A stretch of DNA of 7,268 nt from the NCBI RefSeq assembly GCF_000972705.2, contig NZ_LATL02000248.1, positions 541-7,808 on the forward strand, given 5' to 3'. Of the stretch, positions 1-5,073 are shown piece by piece. How positions within the stretch are numbered: the stretch's first letter is position 1; each line of letters starts with the position of its first letter. A program made the translations under genes and the position numbers. The notes under the pieces were generated by a model. It was not told the DNA's origin, did no database searches, and saw nothing but the letters and a program-made list of their open reading frames with translations. The stretch is from Limnoraphis robusta CS-951. Lineage in GTDB: Bacteria; Cyanobacteriota; Cyanobacteriia; Cyanobacteriales; Microcoleaceae.

Positions 1-141
1 TTAATAGTCGCGGGAGGACATTCTGAGACTTGAAACGGACGTGGAGGAAGGCATAAGACTCCGGTTATTGAAGCAGCGTCCGGCGAAGCGTCAACCCCCC
101 GCACGCGACCACCCGTTAAAGGTGGCTATGTTTATAATTAA
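1..141 (+). pseudogene. tnpB: C-terminal tail of an IS605-family TnpB, broken by an in-frame stop
   Basis: Frame 1 is open from the window edge, reads LIVAGGHSET, meets TGA at 31-33, then continues without another stop to TAA at 139-141, reading NGRGGRHKTPVIEAASGEAS and ending PPVKGGYVYN. From memory, this resembles the variable tail that follows the zinc ribbon in many cyanobacterial TnpB proteins, where a Leu usually stands between ET and NGRGG. A single TTA/TTG-to-TGA change would explain the stop (inference). TnpB is an RNA-guided nuclease whose gene 3' end also encodes its omegaRNA. The catalytic RuvC and zinc-ribbon parts would lie left of the window and cannot be assessed. If the stop is real, only a dispensable tail is lost, so the upstream gene could be active or dead. 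The match is recalled rather than searched, so confidence is moderate. Confidence 0.55.
109..125 (+). other. Hairpin at the probable right end of the IS605-type element (possible omegaRNA 3' end)
   Basis: CCACC (109-113) pairs perfectly with GGTGG (121-125) around a 7-nt loop. The hairpin sits at the very 3' end of the tnpB remnant, just before the sequence turns strongly AT-rich. IS200/IS605 elements end in subterminal hairpins instead of inverted repeats, and their omegaRNA scaffold ends at the right end, followed by flanking guide sequence. By position this hairpin could be that structure, with the element boundary a few bases beyond 125. The exact boundary cannot be fixed from one copy. 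Confidence 0.35.
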
Positions 142-395
142 TTCTACATTTAATTTTACGGTGCTGGTTCATATTTTGCAGGGATGATGTGTGTTGTTAT
201 GTAATATTCTATTTGAGAAATAATTCAGCCAAGCCACTTTTACTAAATCTTTAACTTGTTTCAAAAGTTAGATAAAAATATTGAGTTTTTGTTTTGTATT
301 TTTTTTACGACAGGAATCTATTACTGATGACAAATAATTAGTTAATGTACATCAGACATTTATAGATGAGTTTTAAATTTTAAGGTTTTAGTTAG
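142..395. other. AT-rich intergenic spacer
   Basis: This stretch separates the tnpB remnant from the 3' end of trnL. It is strongly AT-rich, with runs of T around 284-307, and I see no credible reading frame. No convincing GC-rich stem plus T-run terminator follows the tRNA on the minus strand; only weak AT-rich palindromes are present, such as around 370-384. If the left part of the window is a transposon, this is its right flank. Confidence 0.5.
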
Positions 396-714
396 TGGGG
401 GCGGTGGGACTTGAACCCACACGACCGTTTAAGGTCAACGGATTTTCATCCTCTCGCAGCTTTCGCTACTGCCGTTGAACATCTGTCCAAACAGCTTTGA
501 GAATTGGACTCTCCCTTTACCCTCGCCTTTACGTTAGGGTAGCTCCCGTCGAGTCTCTGCACCTTCCTAGTCCATGAACTAGGCTTGGCTCAGGATTGCC
601 TTGTCTGTCTCCAGATTTAGGTTTCCCTGAATTTGAGAGCCGTCACTTAAGGGATTTCTCACCTCAAGGCTCAGTTTTCTAAGTCCGTAGCGTCTACCAT
701 TCCGCCACGCCCCC
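396..714 (-). tRNA. trnL-UAA: tRNA-Leu (anticodon UAA), interrupted by a group I intron
   Basis: On the minus strand the 5' exon is 714-681 and the 3' exon is 446-396. The exons form a full class II leucine tRNA. The acceptor stem is GGGGGCG (714-708) with CGCCCCC (403-397), and the discriminator A is at 396. U8, G9 and a D-arm beginning GCG follow, then an anticodon loop CUUAAAA when the exons are joined, a long variable arm (GACCUUAAACGGUC region) and a T-arm with GGGTTCAAGTCCC. The intron interrupts the anticodon after U34, the canonical position in cyanobacterial and plastid trnL-UAA. The 3' CCA is not encoded (ACTA follows), so CCA must be added by the nucleotidyltransferase. The product reads UUA and UUG leucine codons. 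Confidence 0.97.
447..680 (-). ncRNA. Self-splicing group I intron of trnL-UAA (234 nt)
   Basis: The intron runs from A at 680 to the terminal G at 447. It contains the conserved core familiar from the trnL barcode region: GGCAATCCTGAGCC (P/Q side, around 599-586) and GGTGCAGAGACTC (R side, around 563-551). P7 is visible as GACTC (555-551) with GAGTC (511-507). P8 is TACCCT (541-536) with AGGGTA (523-518). The short P6 extension is a perfect 6-bp hairpin at 583-566. A GAAA tetraloop closed by AGC/GCT lies in P9 at 467-458. The intron is small, close to the usual 230-300 nt for cyanobacteria, and encodes no homing endonuclease. All core elements look intact, so splicing is expected. Confidence 0.95.
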
Positions 715-734
715 AAGTTTTCACTGGTTCTATT

Positions 735-751
735 CTGTCTTTTTCAGACAG
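735..751 (-). promoter_or_regulatory. Leader hairpin of the trnL precursor
   Basis: CTGTCT and AGACAG form a perfect 6-bp stem around a 5-nt loop. It lies between the predicted transcription start (near 753) and the mature tRNA 5' end at 714, so it falls in the 5' leader removed by RNase P. It has no T-run in its transcribed sense and is unlikely to terminate transcription. Confidence 0.45.
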
Positions 752-759
752 TGTTCTAC

Positions 760-789
760 ACTATAGCACAACAAATTCAATTTGTGCAA
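760..789 (-). promoter_or_regulatory. Sigma-70-type promoter of trnL-UAA
   Basis: On the minus strand TTGCAC (789-784) and TATAGT (765-760) are separated by 18 bp, a near-consensus -35/-10 pair. The predicted start lies about 7 bp downstream, near 753, giving a leader of about 38 nt before the mature tRNA. It points away from ndhL. Confidence 0.65.
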
Positions 790-816
790 GTTTTTTGAGG
801 AGAAGTTGCAAATCTC

Positions 817-836
817 ATCTCAAAAGCCACTGAGAT
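817..836. repeat. Small inverted repeat between trnL and ndhL promoters
   Basis: ATCTCA (817-822) and TGAGAT (831-836) form a 6-bp stem with an 8-nt loop. ATCTCA is also present in an overlapping tandem copy at 812-817. The site lies in the divergent control region. It could be a hairpin or a protein-binding palindrome; no known regulator consensus is recognised. Confidence 0.3.
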
Positions 837-876
837 AACAATTCAAGACAGCGCGAGGGTGTAATAATGGTTCAAT

Positions 877-897
877 GTGTGAAAGATGCTATCACAC
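877..897 (+). promoter_or_regulatory. Inverted repeat upstream of ndhL
   Basis: GTGTGA (877-882) and TCACAC (892-897) form a perfect 6-bp palindrome with a 9-nt spacer, 34 bp upstream of the ndhL start. The half-sites recall CRP-family operators, but those have a 6-bp spacer, so this is not a canonical site. A weak extended -10-like element (TGTAATAAT, 860-868) lies just upstream, which would place the repeat in the 5' leader as an RNA hairpin. Confidence 0.35.
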
Positions 898-931
898 CTG
901 TTTTATCTGTTGTTGAATCTCAATCACAACT

Positions 932-1165
932 ATGTCTATCACCTCTCCCATCGCGATTACCTTGATTCTGTACGTTGCACTAGCGGGTGCGTATCTTTTA
1001 GTCGTTCCGGCTGCCGTGTATGCTTACCTCAACAGTCGTTGGTATGTGGCAAGCTCCTTTGAACGGGCTTTCATGTACTTCTTGATGTTCTTCTTTTTAC
1101 CCGGTATGATTGTCCTCGCCCCATTTTTAAACTTTCGTCCCAAAGCCCGACAGATTGAGAACTAA
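932..1165 (+). CDS. ndhL: NAD(P)H-quinone oxidoreductase (NDH-1) subunit L
   Basis: NdhL is a small membrane subunit of the cyanobacterial/plastid NDH-1 complex in the thylakoid membrane, where the complex carries out ferredoxin-dependent plastoquinone reduction for cyclic electron flow, respiration and CO2 uptake. The 77 residues, normal for the family, show two membrane helices (about 8-32 and 47-66) separated by the conserved [10 protein letters not shown] segment (36-45). The protein ends with the family signature NFRP (67-70). The ATG at 932 gives the expected N-terminus directly before the first helix; no clear Shine-Dalgarno sequence precedes it, which is common in cyanobacteria. The stop codon shares its last base with the ATG of the next gene (TAATG), which implies translational coupling. 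Confidence 0.95.
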   Translation: MSITSPIAITLILYVALAGAYLLVVPAAVYAYLNSRWYVASSFERAFMYFLMFFFLPGMIVLAPFLNFRPKARQIEN

Positions 1166-1488
1166 TGCGACGAATTGATGCAATTGCCATCGGAATCGGA
1201 GTCTTCGCCGCCGGGGGCATCGCCTATCTGATCTTACAAGCGATTGGCCTAGAAAGTATAGATGCCGGGATTTGGAGTCAAGTCTTATTAGTCGCTGCTT
1301 TGGTGGGTTGGTTATTGAGTTATCTGTTTCGGGCGCTCACCCAAAACATGACCTATAACCAACAAATCAAGGATTACGAAGATGCAGTCTTGCAAAAACG
1401 GCTCGAAGAAATGACACCGGAGGAGTTAGCCCAACTCCAAGCCGAAGTCGAACAAGAAAAACAGCAGCGTCAAAATCGGGAAAACTAG
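1165..1488 (+). CDS. DUF3007 family membrane protein, unknown function
   Basis: This 107-residue protein matches the DUF3007 family as I recall it, a group conserved in cyanobacteria and plants and usually encoded directly after ndhL. Two hydrophobic helices (about 6-26 and 37-55) are followed by a charged tail. Residues 65-105 are rich in Glu, Gln and Lys and very likely helical or coiled-coil, including MTPEELAQLQAEVEQEK. The start ATG overlaps the ndhL stop by one base and no separate ribosome site is evident, so translation is probably coupled. The tight linkage suggests a role near the NDH-1 complex or thylakoid membrane, but this is inference from context; no catalytic motif is present. 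Confidence 0.88.
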   Translation: MRRIDAIAIGIGVFAAGGIAYLILQAIGLESIDAGIWSQVLLVAALVGWLLSYLFRALTQNMTYNQQIKDYEDAVLQKRLEEMTPEELAQLQAEVEQEKQQRQNREN

Positions 1489-1547
1489 CCCTTTCTCCCT
1501 TTCCCGGTTGCTGATTTGAGATTCGCTCCCCACCCAAACGATAAACT

Positions 1548-2366
1548 ATGATTTCTGTTTCTCAAAAATTTGAGTCTTTGCGATCGCCATCAACGGACTC
1601 AACACACCGCCACTGTGCTTTAATTCCCTTTATTACCGCAGGTGATCCGAATCTCGAAACCACCGCTCAAGCGTTGCAGGTTTTGGATCAAAATGGGGCG
1701 GATTTAATTGAGTTGGGGGTTCCCTACTCTGATCCCTTAGCAGATGGGCCAGTCATTCAAGCGGCGGCGACTCGCGCTTTACAACGGGGAACTCGTTTAG
1801 AAGCCGTCTTAGAAATGCTACAAACCGTTAGCCCCAATATAAAAGCACCGATTATTTTATTTACCTATTACAACCCGATTCTGCATCGGGGAATTGAACC
1901 GTTTTTGCAGCAAATTTATGATGCTGGGGCGCGAGGCTTAGTGGTTCCCGATTTACCTTTAGAAGAAGCACCGAGTCTGTTAAAACCTGCGAGTCAAATG
2001 GGGATAGAAGTCACGCTATTAGTGGCGCCAACTTCTCCCAAAGAACGGATTGAATTGATCGCCCGTCAGTCTCAAGGGTTTATTTATTTAGTCAGTGTTA
2101 CTGGAGTCACCGGAATGCGGACTCAAGTGCAAACTCGGGTTCAAGATTTACTCCAACTGATGCGAAGTATAACTGATAAACCCATTGGGGTTGGGTTTGG
2201 GATTTCTCAACCGGAACAAGCCCGCTCCTTGCGCGACTGGGGTGCTGATGCGGTGATTGTTGGGAGTGCAGTGGTTAAACGTTTAGCTGAAGGAACACCT
2301 TCCGAGGGTTTAGAGGCGATCGCTCAATTTTGTTCGAGTTTAAAAGGGGCAATTTCTGGGGACTAG
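1548..2366 (+). CDS. trpA: Tryptophan synthase alpha chain
   Basis: TrpA cleaves indole-3-glycerol phosphate to indole and glyceraldehyde 3-phosphate in the cytoplasm and passes indole to the TrpB subunit in the last step of tryptophan synthesis. The 272-residue (beta/alpha)8 barrel has the N-terminal [11 protein letters not shown] motif (24-34). The catalytic pair is Glu55 and Asp66 in [16 protein letters not shown], equivalent to Glu49 and Asp60 of the Salmonella enzyme. Other family segments are PDLPLEE (134-140), the SVTGVTG loop (183-189), and phosphate-binding GVGFGIS (214-220) and VGSA (238-241). It is slightly longer than usual because of a Ser/Thr/His-rich insert near residues 13-22. 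The 59-bp gap after the DUF3007 gene holds no obvious promoter or terminator, so it is probably co-transcribed with ndhL. trpB is not in the window. Confidence 0.97.
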   Translation: MISVSQKFESLRSPSTDSTHRHCALIPFITAGDPNLETTAQALQVLDQNGADLIELGVPYSDPLADGPVIQAAATRALQRGTRLEAVLEMLQTVSPNIKAPIILFTYYNPILHRGIEPFLQQIYDAGARGLVVPDLPLEEAPSLLKPASQMGIEVTLLVAPTSPKERIELIARQSQGFIYLVSVTGVTGMRTQVQTRVQDLLQLMRSITDKPIGVGFGISQPEQARSLRDWGADAVIVGSAVVKRLAEGTPSEGLEAIAQFCSSLKGAISGD

Positions 2367-2387
2367 AATCATTTATTATTAATGATT
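2367..2387 (+). repeat. AT-rich stem-loop directly after the trpA stop
   Basis: AATCATT (2367-2373) and AATGATT (2381-2387) are perfect 7-bp complements around a 7-nt loop, starting on the base after the trpA TAG. The stem is weak because it is AT-rich. It may help protect the mRNA 3' end in front of the stronger stem-loop at 2424. Confidence 0.35.
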
Positions 2388-2423
2388 TGAACTCAAATCT
2401 GCTAGATCTATAAATACAAGAAT

Positions 2424-2446
2424 CACCCCAAGTTTTGTTTGGGGTG
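2424..2446 (+). terminator. Probable factor-independent terminator of the ndhL-DUF3007-trpA operon
   Basis: CACCCCAA (2424-2431) pairs perfectly with TTGGGGTG (2439-2446) around a 7-nt loop and is followed by GGGTTTATTT. The stem is GC-rich and the T-run short. It lies 58 bp after the trpA stop. Cyanobacteria lack Rho, so strong stems with poor T-runs are accepted as terminators there. The perfect symmetry could let it act in both directions. Confidence 0.75.
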
Positions 2447-2576
2447 GGTTTATTTGATGACCCTGATGTTAAATTTTTTTATAGATGACCCCGATCAATT
2501 AACCCTCTAATCAACTAGCTGATGAATAGACCAGATTACAAATAACTGATGTCTTGTCCATTCAAGAAAGAAGAAC

Positions 2577-2616
2577 GCTGGAAGTTTAGTGCTCCCATAA
2601 ACACATAACTTCCAGC
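2577..2616. repeat. Long stem-loop with 10-bp perfect arms
   Basis: GCTGGAAGTT (2577-2586) and AACTTCCAGC (2607-2616) are exact reverse complements. Inside them, after two mismatches, GTG (2589-2591) pairs with CAC (2602-2604), leaving a 10-nt loop. No T-run follows on the plus strand. It may be a terminator for minus-strand read-through, a small structured RNA, or a miniature repeat. No transposon family is recognised. Confidence 0.6.
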
Positions 2617-2666
2617 TCCTTGAAACCCTCGTAATGTGCCTTTCTATATTTAATTATTGCAGGCAG

Positions 2667-2780
2667 TTTTTGAGATTACAAGAGGTCTTTTGCAATCACC
2701 CACTTTTCTCGCTTGCTCCGACAGGAATTTCCTGAAACTCTCTCTGTATAAGGCTTGTAGGACTAGGATTTTTGAGATTA
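2667..2780 (+). repeat. 12-bp direct repeat, 102 bp apart
   Basis: TTTTTGAGATTA occurs at 2667-2678 and again at 2769-2780. Just inside the first copy, TTACAAGAG (2676-2684) and CTTTTGCAA (2687-2695) make an imperfect palindrome resembling the end of a small insertion sequence. The pair could be a target duplication or internal repeats of a decayed element, but the size and AT-richness leave chance as an alternative. Confidence 0.35.
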
Positions 2781-2802
2781 TACTCATGTTTTTTGTCTCA
2801 AT

Positions 2803-2837
2803 CTGTCCCATTTTTCACCCAGTTGACAAACGGACAG
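2803..2837. repeat. Short inverted repeat
   Basis: CTGTCC (2803-2808) and GGACAG (2832-2837) are exact reverse complements separated by 23 bp. They lie in the same degenerate-looking spacer. With only 6-bp arms this is weak evidence of structure. Confidence 0.25.
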
Positions 2838-2963
2838 GGATATGGTACTTTTCAACAACAATTGAGCGAATATAACATTCTTTTAAAAGGAATTGAGGGG
2901 TAATCCCTATATTCAATATATCCAATTCTGGATAGGCAGTAAACCGATCAGTCTCATCTCTCC

Positions 2964-3000
2964 TTTGAATGAAACCCTTAACGGGTTTGATGGGTTCAAA
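2964..3000 (-). terminator. Composite stem-loop after the GT2 gene, possible terminator
   Basis: An inner stem AAACCC (2972-2977) / GGGTTT (2983-2988) with a 5-nt loop is extended by an outer stem TTTGAA (2964-2969) / TTCAAA (2995-3000) across an asymmetric bulge. It begins 28 bp beyond the GT2 stop on the minus strand. There is no T-run downstream in that direction, so the terminator role rests on position and stem strength only. Confidence 0.45.
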
Positions 3001-3027
3001 TTCAAGCCTTAATGATCATAGACGCAA

Positions 3028-3972
3028 CTAACGTATTTTTCGCAGCATCTCAAACGCATTTCCCCGCAAACCCATAGGAAGCAAAGACAGCAAAAGTCCT
3101 GTCCAAGCTTTCCCCCGTGAGTAAGACTGAGACTCCCAAACCAGTTGTTGTCCTTTTTGAGTCTCGCCGTTTTCAATTAACCGCAGTCCCAGTAAAAGTT
3201 GAGATTCTTGTAAACGCGATCGCCGGATATTTTCTAAAGCTTGATCGTCAAACTGATAACTGTTTAAATACTGAACTTTATCTCTAAGATAGGGAATAGC
3301 GCGATCAATTCCCTGTTGTTCACTATGGACGCGATATTCCATCAAACGTTCCGGGAGATAATAAGCTTTTTTTCCCGCTATTGCTAAACGGACTAATAAA
3401 TCATTATCTTCGCAATTTTGAATATTAGGACGCATATATCCGACATCAAGTAACGCTTGACGGCGAAATAAAGTTGCGCCAATTTGAAAGCTTTGTTGAA
3501 CAAATACAACTTGGAGTAAATTTTCCACTTCTCCGGCTTTTAAAGTGGTTCTTCCCCAGCGTTGGGAGTTGGTTTGGGTAGCGATTTCATCGCGAATATT
3601 ATCAATATTAATAATCCAATGATCCGTTCCGACAAAATCAATTTGAGGATGTTGATCTAATATTTGAGTTGTTTTGGCGAGAAACTCCCGAGTCAGGCGA
3701 TCATCATCATCAAACTTGATAAAATAGTCTCCGGTGGCGGCGTCAAACCCTGATCGCATATTGTTACTTTTGCCAATATTTTGAGGATGGCGAATATAGC
3801 GAATACGGGAGTCTGTTAACTCAGACATCATCTCGGAGGTTCCATCGGTGGAACCATCATCACAGATGATTAATTCAAAGTCTTGTTCGGTTTGTTGAAG
3901 AACACTGTTAATCGCCAAGGGGAGGAGATTAACCCGATTAAAAGTGGGAATGCAAATGCTAATTTTAGGCAT
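3028..3972 (-). CDS. Family 2 glycosyltransferase (GT-A fold)
   Basis: The protein (314 aa) is predicted to transfer a sugar from a nucleotide-sugar donor to a glycan or lipid-linked acceptor on the cytoplasmic side. The N-terminal Rossmann-like start ISICIPTFNRVNLLPLAINSV is the GT2 signature (residues 4-24). The first nucleotide-binding acidic motif is CDDGSTDGT (37-45). The metal-binding DXD motif is FDDDD (87-91), and CEDND (187-191) supplies the ED motif that normally holds the catalytic base. The domain ends near residue 215 (MEYRVH), followed by a helical C-terminal part with a mildly hydrophobic stretch (LLLSLLP, 293-299) but no clear transmembrane helix. It lies 23 bp after the upstream gene on the same strand, with no distinct ribosome site. 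Donor and acceptor cannot be told from sequence. Confidence 0.93.
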   Translation of the reverse strand: MPKISICIPTFNRVNLLPLAINSVLQQTEQDFELIICDDGSTDGTSEMMSELTDSRIRYIRHPQNIGKSNNMRSGFDAATGDYFIKFDDDDRLTREFLAKTTQILDQHPQIDFVGTDHWIINIDNIRDEIATQTNSQRWGRTTLKAGEVENLLQVVFVQQSFQIGATLFRRQALLDVGYMRPNIQNCEDNDLLVRLAIAGKKAYYLPERLMEYRVHSEQQGIDRAIPYLRDKVQYLNSYQFDDQALENIRRSRLQESQLLLGLRLIENGETQKGQQLVWESQSYSRGKAWTGLLLSLLPMGLRGNAFEMLRKIR

Positions 3973-3995
3973 TCGTTATGACTTGATGATACAGA

Positions 3996-5012
3996 TCAAA
4001 CCTTTTTTAACTTGTTAATAGAGCGTTGTACAAATCGATTAGCTTTCTCAAACAAACTCGGAGGCTTTAGTTTTGTGGGCTTCTGTTCAGGATGCTTCAA
4101 AAAGCGATAATGTAAAAACACATCTTGATAAGGAATATGAACATCTTCACCCTGAGATAAACGCCCAAAATCAACTGAAGAATAACCCATATAGTGAATG
4201 CGATGAATCGGTTTTAATCCATCCTGATTGTAGAGAACGTTGTCTATATTGACAAATGGATCAGCATTGGCGCAGTTGCCTGTTCTTTCTTCACCATTAG
4301 AACTTCGAGTAAAATTAAAAATGGGTCGGTTTGTCACCAAAGACATATAACTGAATAAATCAGCATCACACCACCAAGATAAAGAGTTAATCCATTCAAT
4401 TTCGCGATGTTCAATGAGTCTCTTTTTTAACGTTTCCAATTCTTGAACTCCAAAAATTCCAGCCCGAGAACCGAAGAAACTAGAACAGTGAATTTTAGAT
4501 CGTACCTCAGATTCAGTTAATCCACTATCTTGATAAACTCGATCAAAGTTAAAAGCGGCTACCTCTTTTCGCTTGGCGTGTTCCCAATCATCAAATACAA
4601 AATCGTATTCCTCTAGTTTAGTAAACACTTGATCGAGGGGCTTCATTGCTAGGCTATCAGCATCATAGAAAACAAACTCTTCAAACTCGCCATCAAAAGC
4701 GCACATTTTTCGCAGAAGATTACTTTTATTGTACCATTTTGCAATTTTTTTCTTTGATTGAGTTGCTCGGGGATGAGCCGCCCAAACTTCTTTGGCAAAT
4801 TCTTCCCAGCGCTGCATTTCTGGATAATTCTCGTAAAGGGTTACATTTGCCCGAGCATTTATTTCGCGTTTAACTTTTTCCAAGCGATCGTCATAAGGGA
4901 TCACGCAAACCGGAATATTTGAGCCAACATTAACCTCAATACTATTGAGCAAAGCCACTAACTGGTCAAAAACCACATCATTGGCTAAAGTATAAATGCC
5001 TTGGGATTCCAT
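3996..5012 (-). CDS. Putative GT-A-like glycosyltransferase, Npun_R2821/Npun_R2823-type family
   Basis: The start is ATG at 5012-5010, giving 338 residues from MESQGIYTLAND. AGGAG sits 7 nt upstream of it. The frame extends to a TTG at 5036, but those 8 extra codons run through the ribosome site. From memory the N-terminus matches a cyanobacterial group named Npun_R2821/Npun_R2823, whose function is unassigned. Features point to a GT-A or GT8-like sugar transferase: an N-terminal alpha/beta segment (ANDVVFDQLVALLNSIEV), a DXD motif in FYDADS (D117, D119), a second DAD (D216, D218) in WWCDADLF, and a late HxxG (H273-G276), like the GT8 HxxGxxKPW element but without KPW. The C-terminus is basic and helical (FVQRSINKLKKV) and may contact membrane. 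The coding sequence looks AT-richer than its neighbours. It is the first gene of a probable two-gene operon with the GT2 gene. Confidence 0.8.
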   Translation of the reverse strand: MESQGIYTLANDVVFDQLVALLNSIEVNVGSNIPVCVIPYDDRLEKVKREINARANVTLYENYPEMQRWEEFAKEVWAAHPRATQSKKKIAKWYNKSNLLRKMCAFDGEFEEFVFYDADSLAMKPLDQVFTKLEEYDFVFDDWEHAKRKEVAAFNFDRVYQDSGLTESEVRSKIHCSSFFGSRAGIFGVQELETLKKRLIEHREIEWINSLSWWCDADLFSYMSLVTNRPIFNFTRSSNGEERTGNCANADPFVNIDNVLYNQDGLKPIHRIHYMGYSSVDFGRLSQGEDVHIPYQDVFLHYRFLKHPEQKPTKLKPPSLFEKANRFVQRSINKLKKV

Positions 5013-5013
5013 T

Positions 5014-5024
5014 CCTCCACTCCT
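5014..5024 (-). promoter_or_regulatory. Ribosome-binding site that fixes the start at 5012
   Basis: On the minus strand AGGAG (5024-5020) lies 7 nt before the ATG at 5012, and a second GGAGG (5018-5014) lies immediately upstream of it. This strong, well-spaced site supports ATG 5012 over the upstream in-frame TTG at 5036. Confidence 0.8.
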
Positions 5025-5073
5025 AGCTCTTCTCAATTTGTTAATGATTTAAACTTATTTTTCACCCCCACCT
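5025..5073. promoter_or_regulatory. Short divergent promoter region
   Basis: Only 61 bp separate the two divergent start codons (5012 minus and 5074 plus), so promoters for both transferase units must lie here or inside the coding ends. The stretch 5035-5062 is AT-rich, but no convincing -35/-10 pair is seen on either strand. Because the two starts are so close, shared control is plausible. Confidence 0.4.

Larger units (their letters stand above)
2367..3027. other. Non-coding convergent intergenic region rich in inverted repeats
   Basis: This 661-bp stretch lies between the ends of trpA (plus) and the GT2 gene (minus). It holds a terminator, three further stem-loops and a 12-bp direct repeat, listed separately. 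The only longer open frame (TTG at 2657 to 2875) has no family features and is not considered coding. The AT-rich composition and many broken palindromes suggest decayed mobile-element or repeat sequence, but no transposase fragment can be recognised in any frame. Confidence 0.5.

Noticed and set aside
284..395. Intrinsic terminator for trnL
   Set aside because: Only weak AT palindromes and T/A-rich runs are present; no GC-rich stem followed by T residues in the minus-strand direction.
877..897. CRP-type operator
   Set aside because: Spacer is 9 nt rather than 6, so only an unassigned palindrome is reported.
867..965. Small open frame starting ATGGTTCAATG upstream of ndhL
   Set aside because: About 32 codons, overlaps the ndhL start in another frame, and has no ribosome site or recognisable product.
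2657..2875. Open frame of 72 codons from a TTG in the convergent spacer
   Set aside because: No ribosome site, no family resemblance, low-complexity AT-rich sequence, and it spans the direct and inverted repeats.
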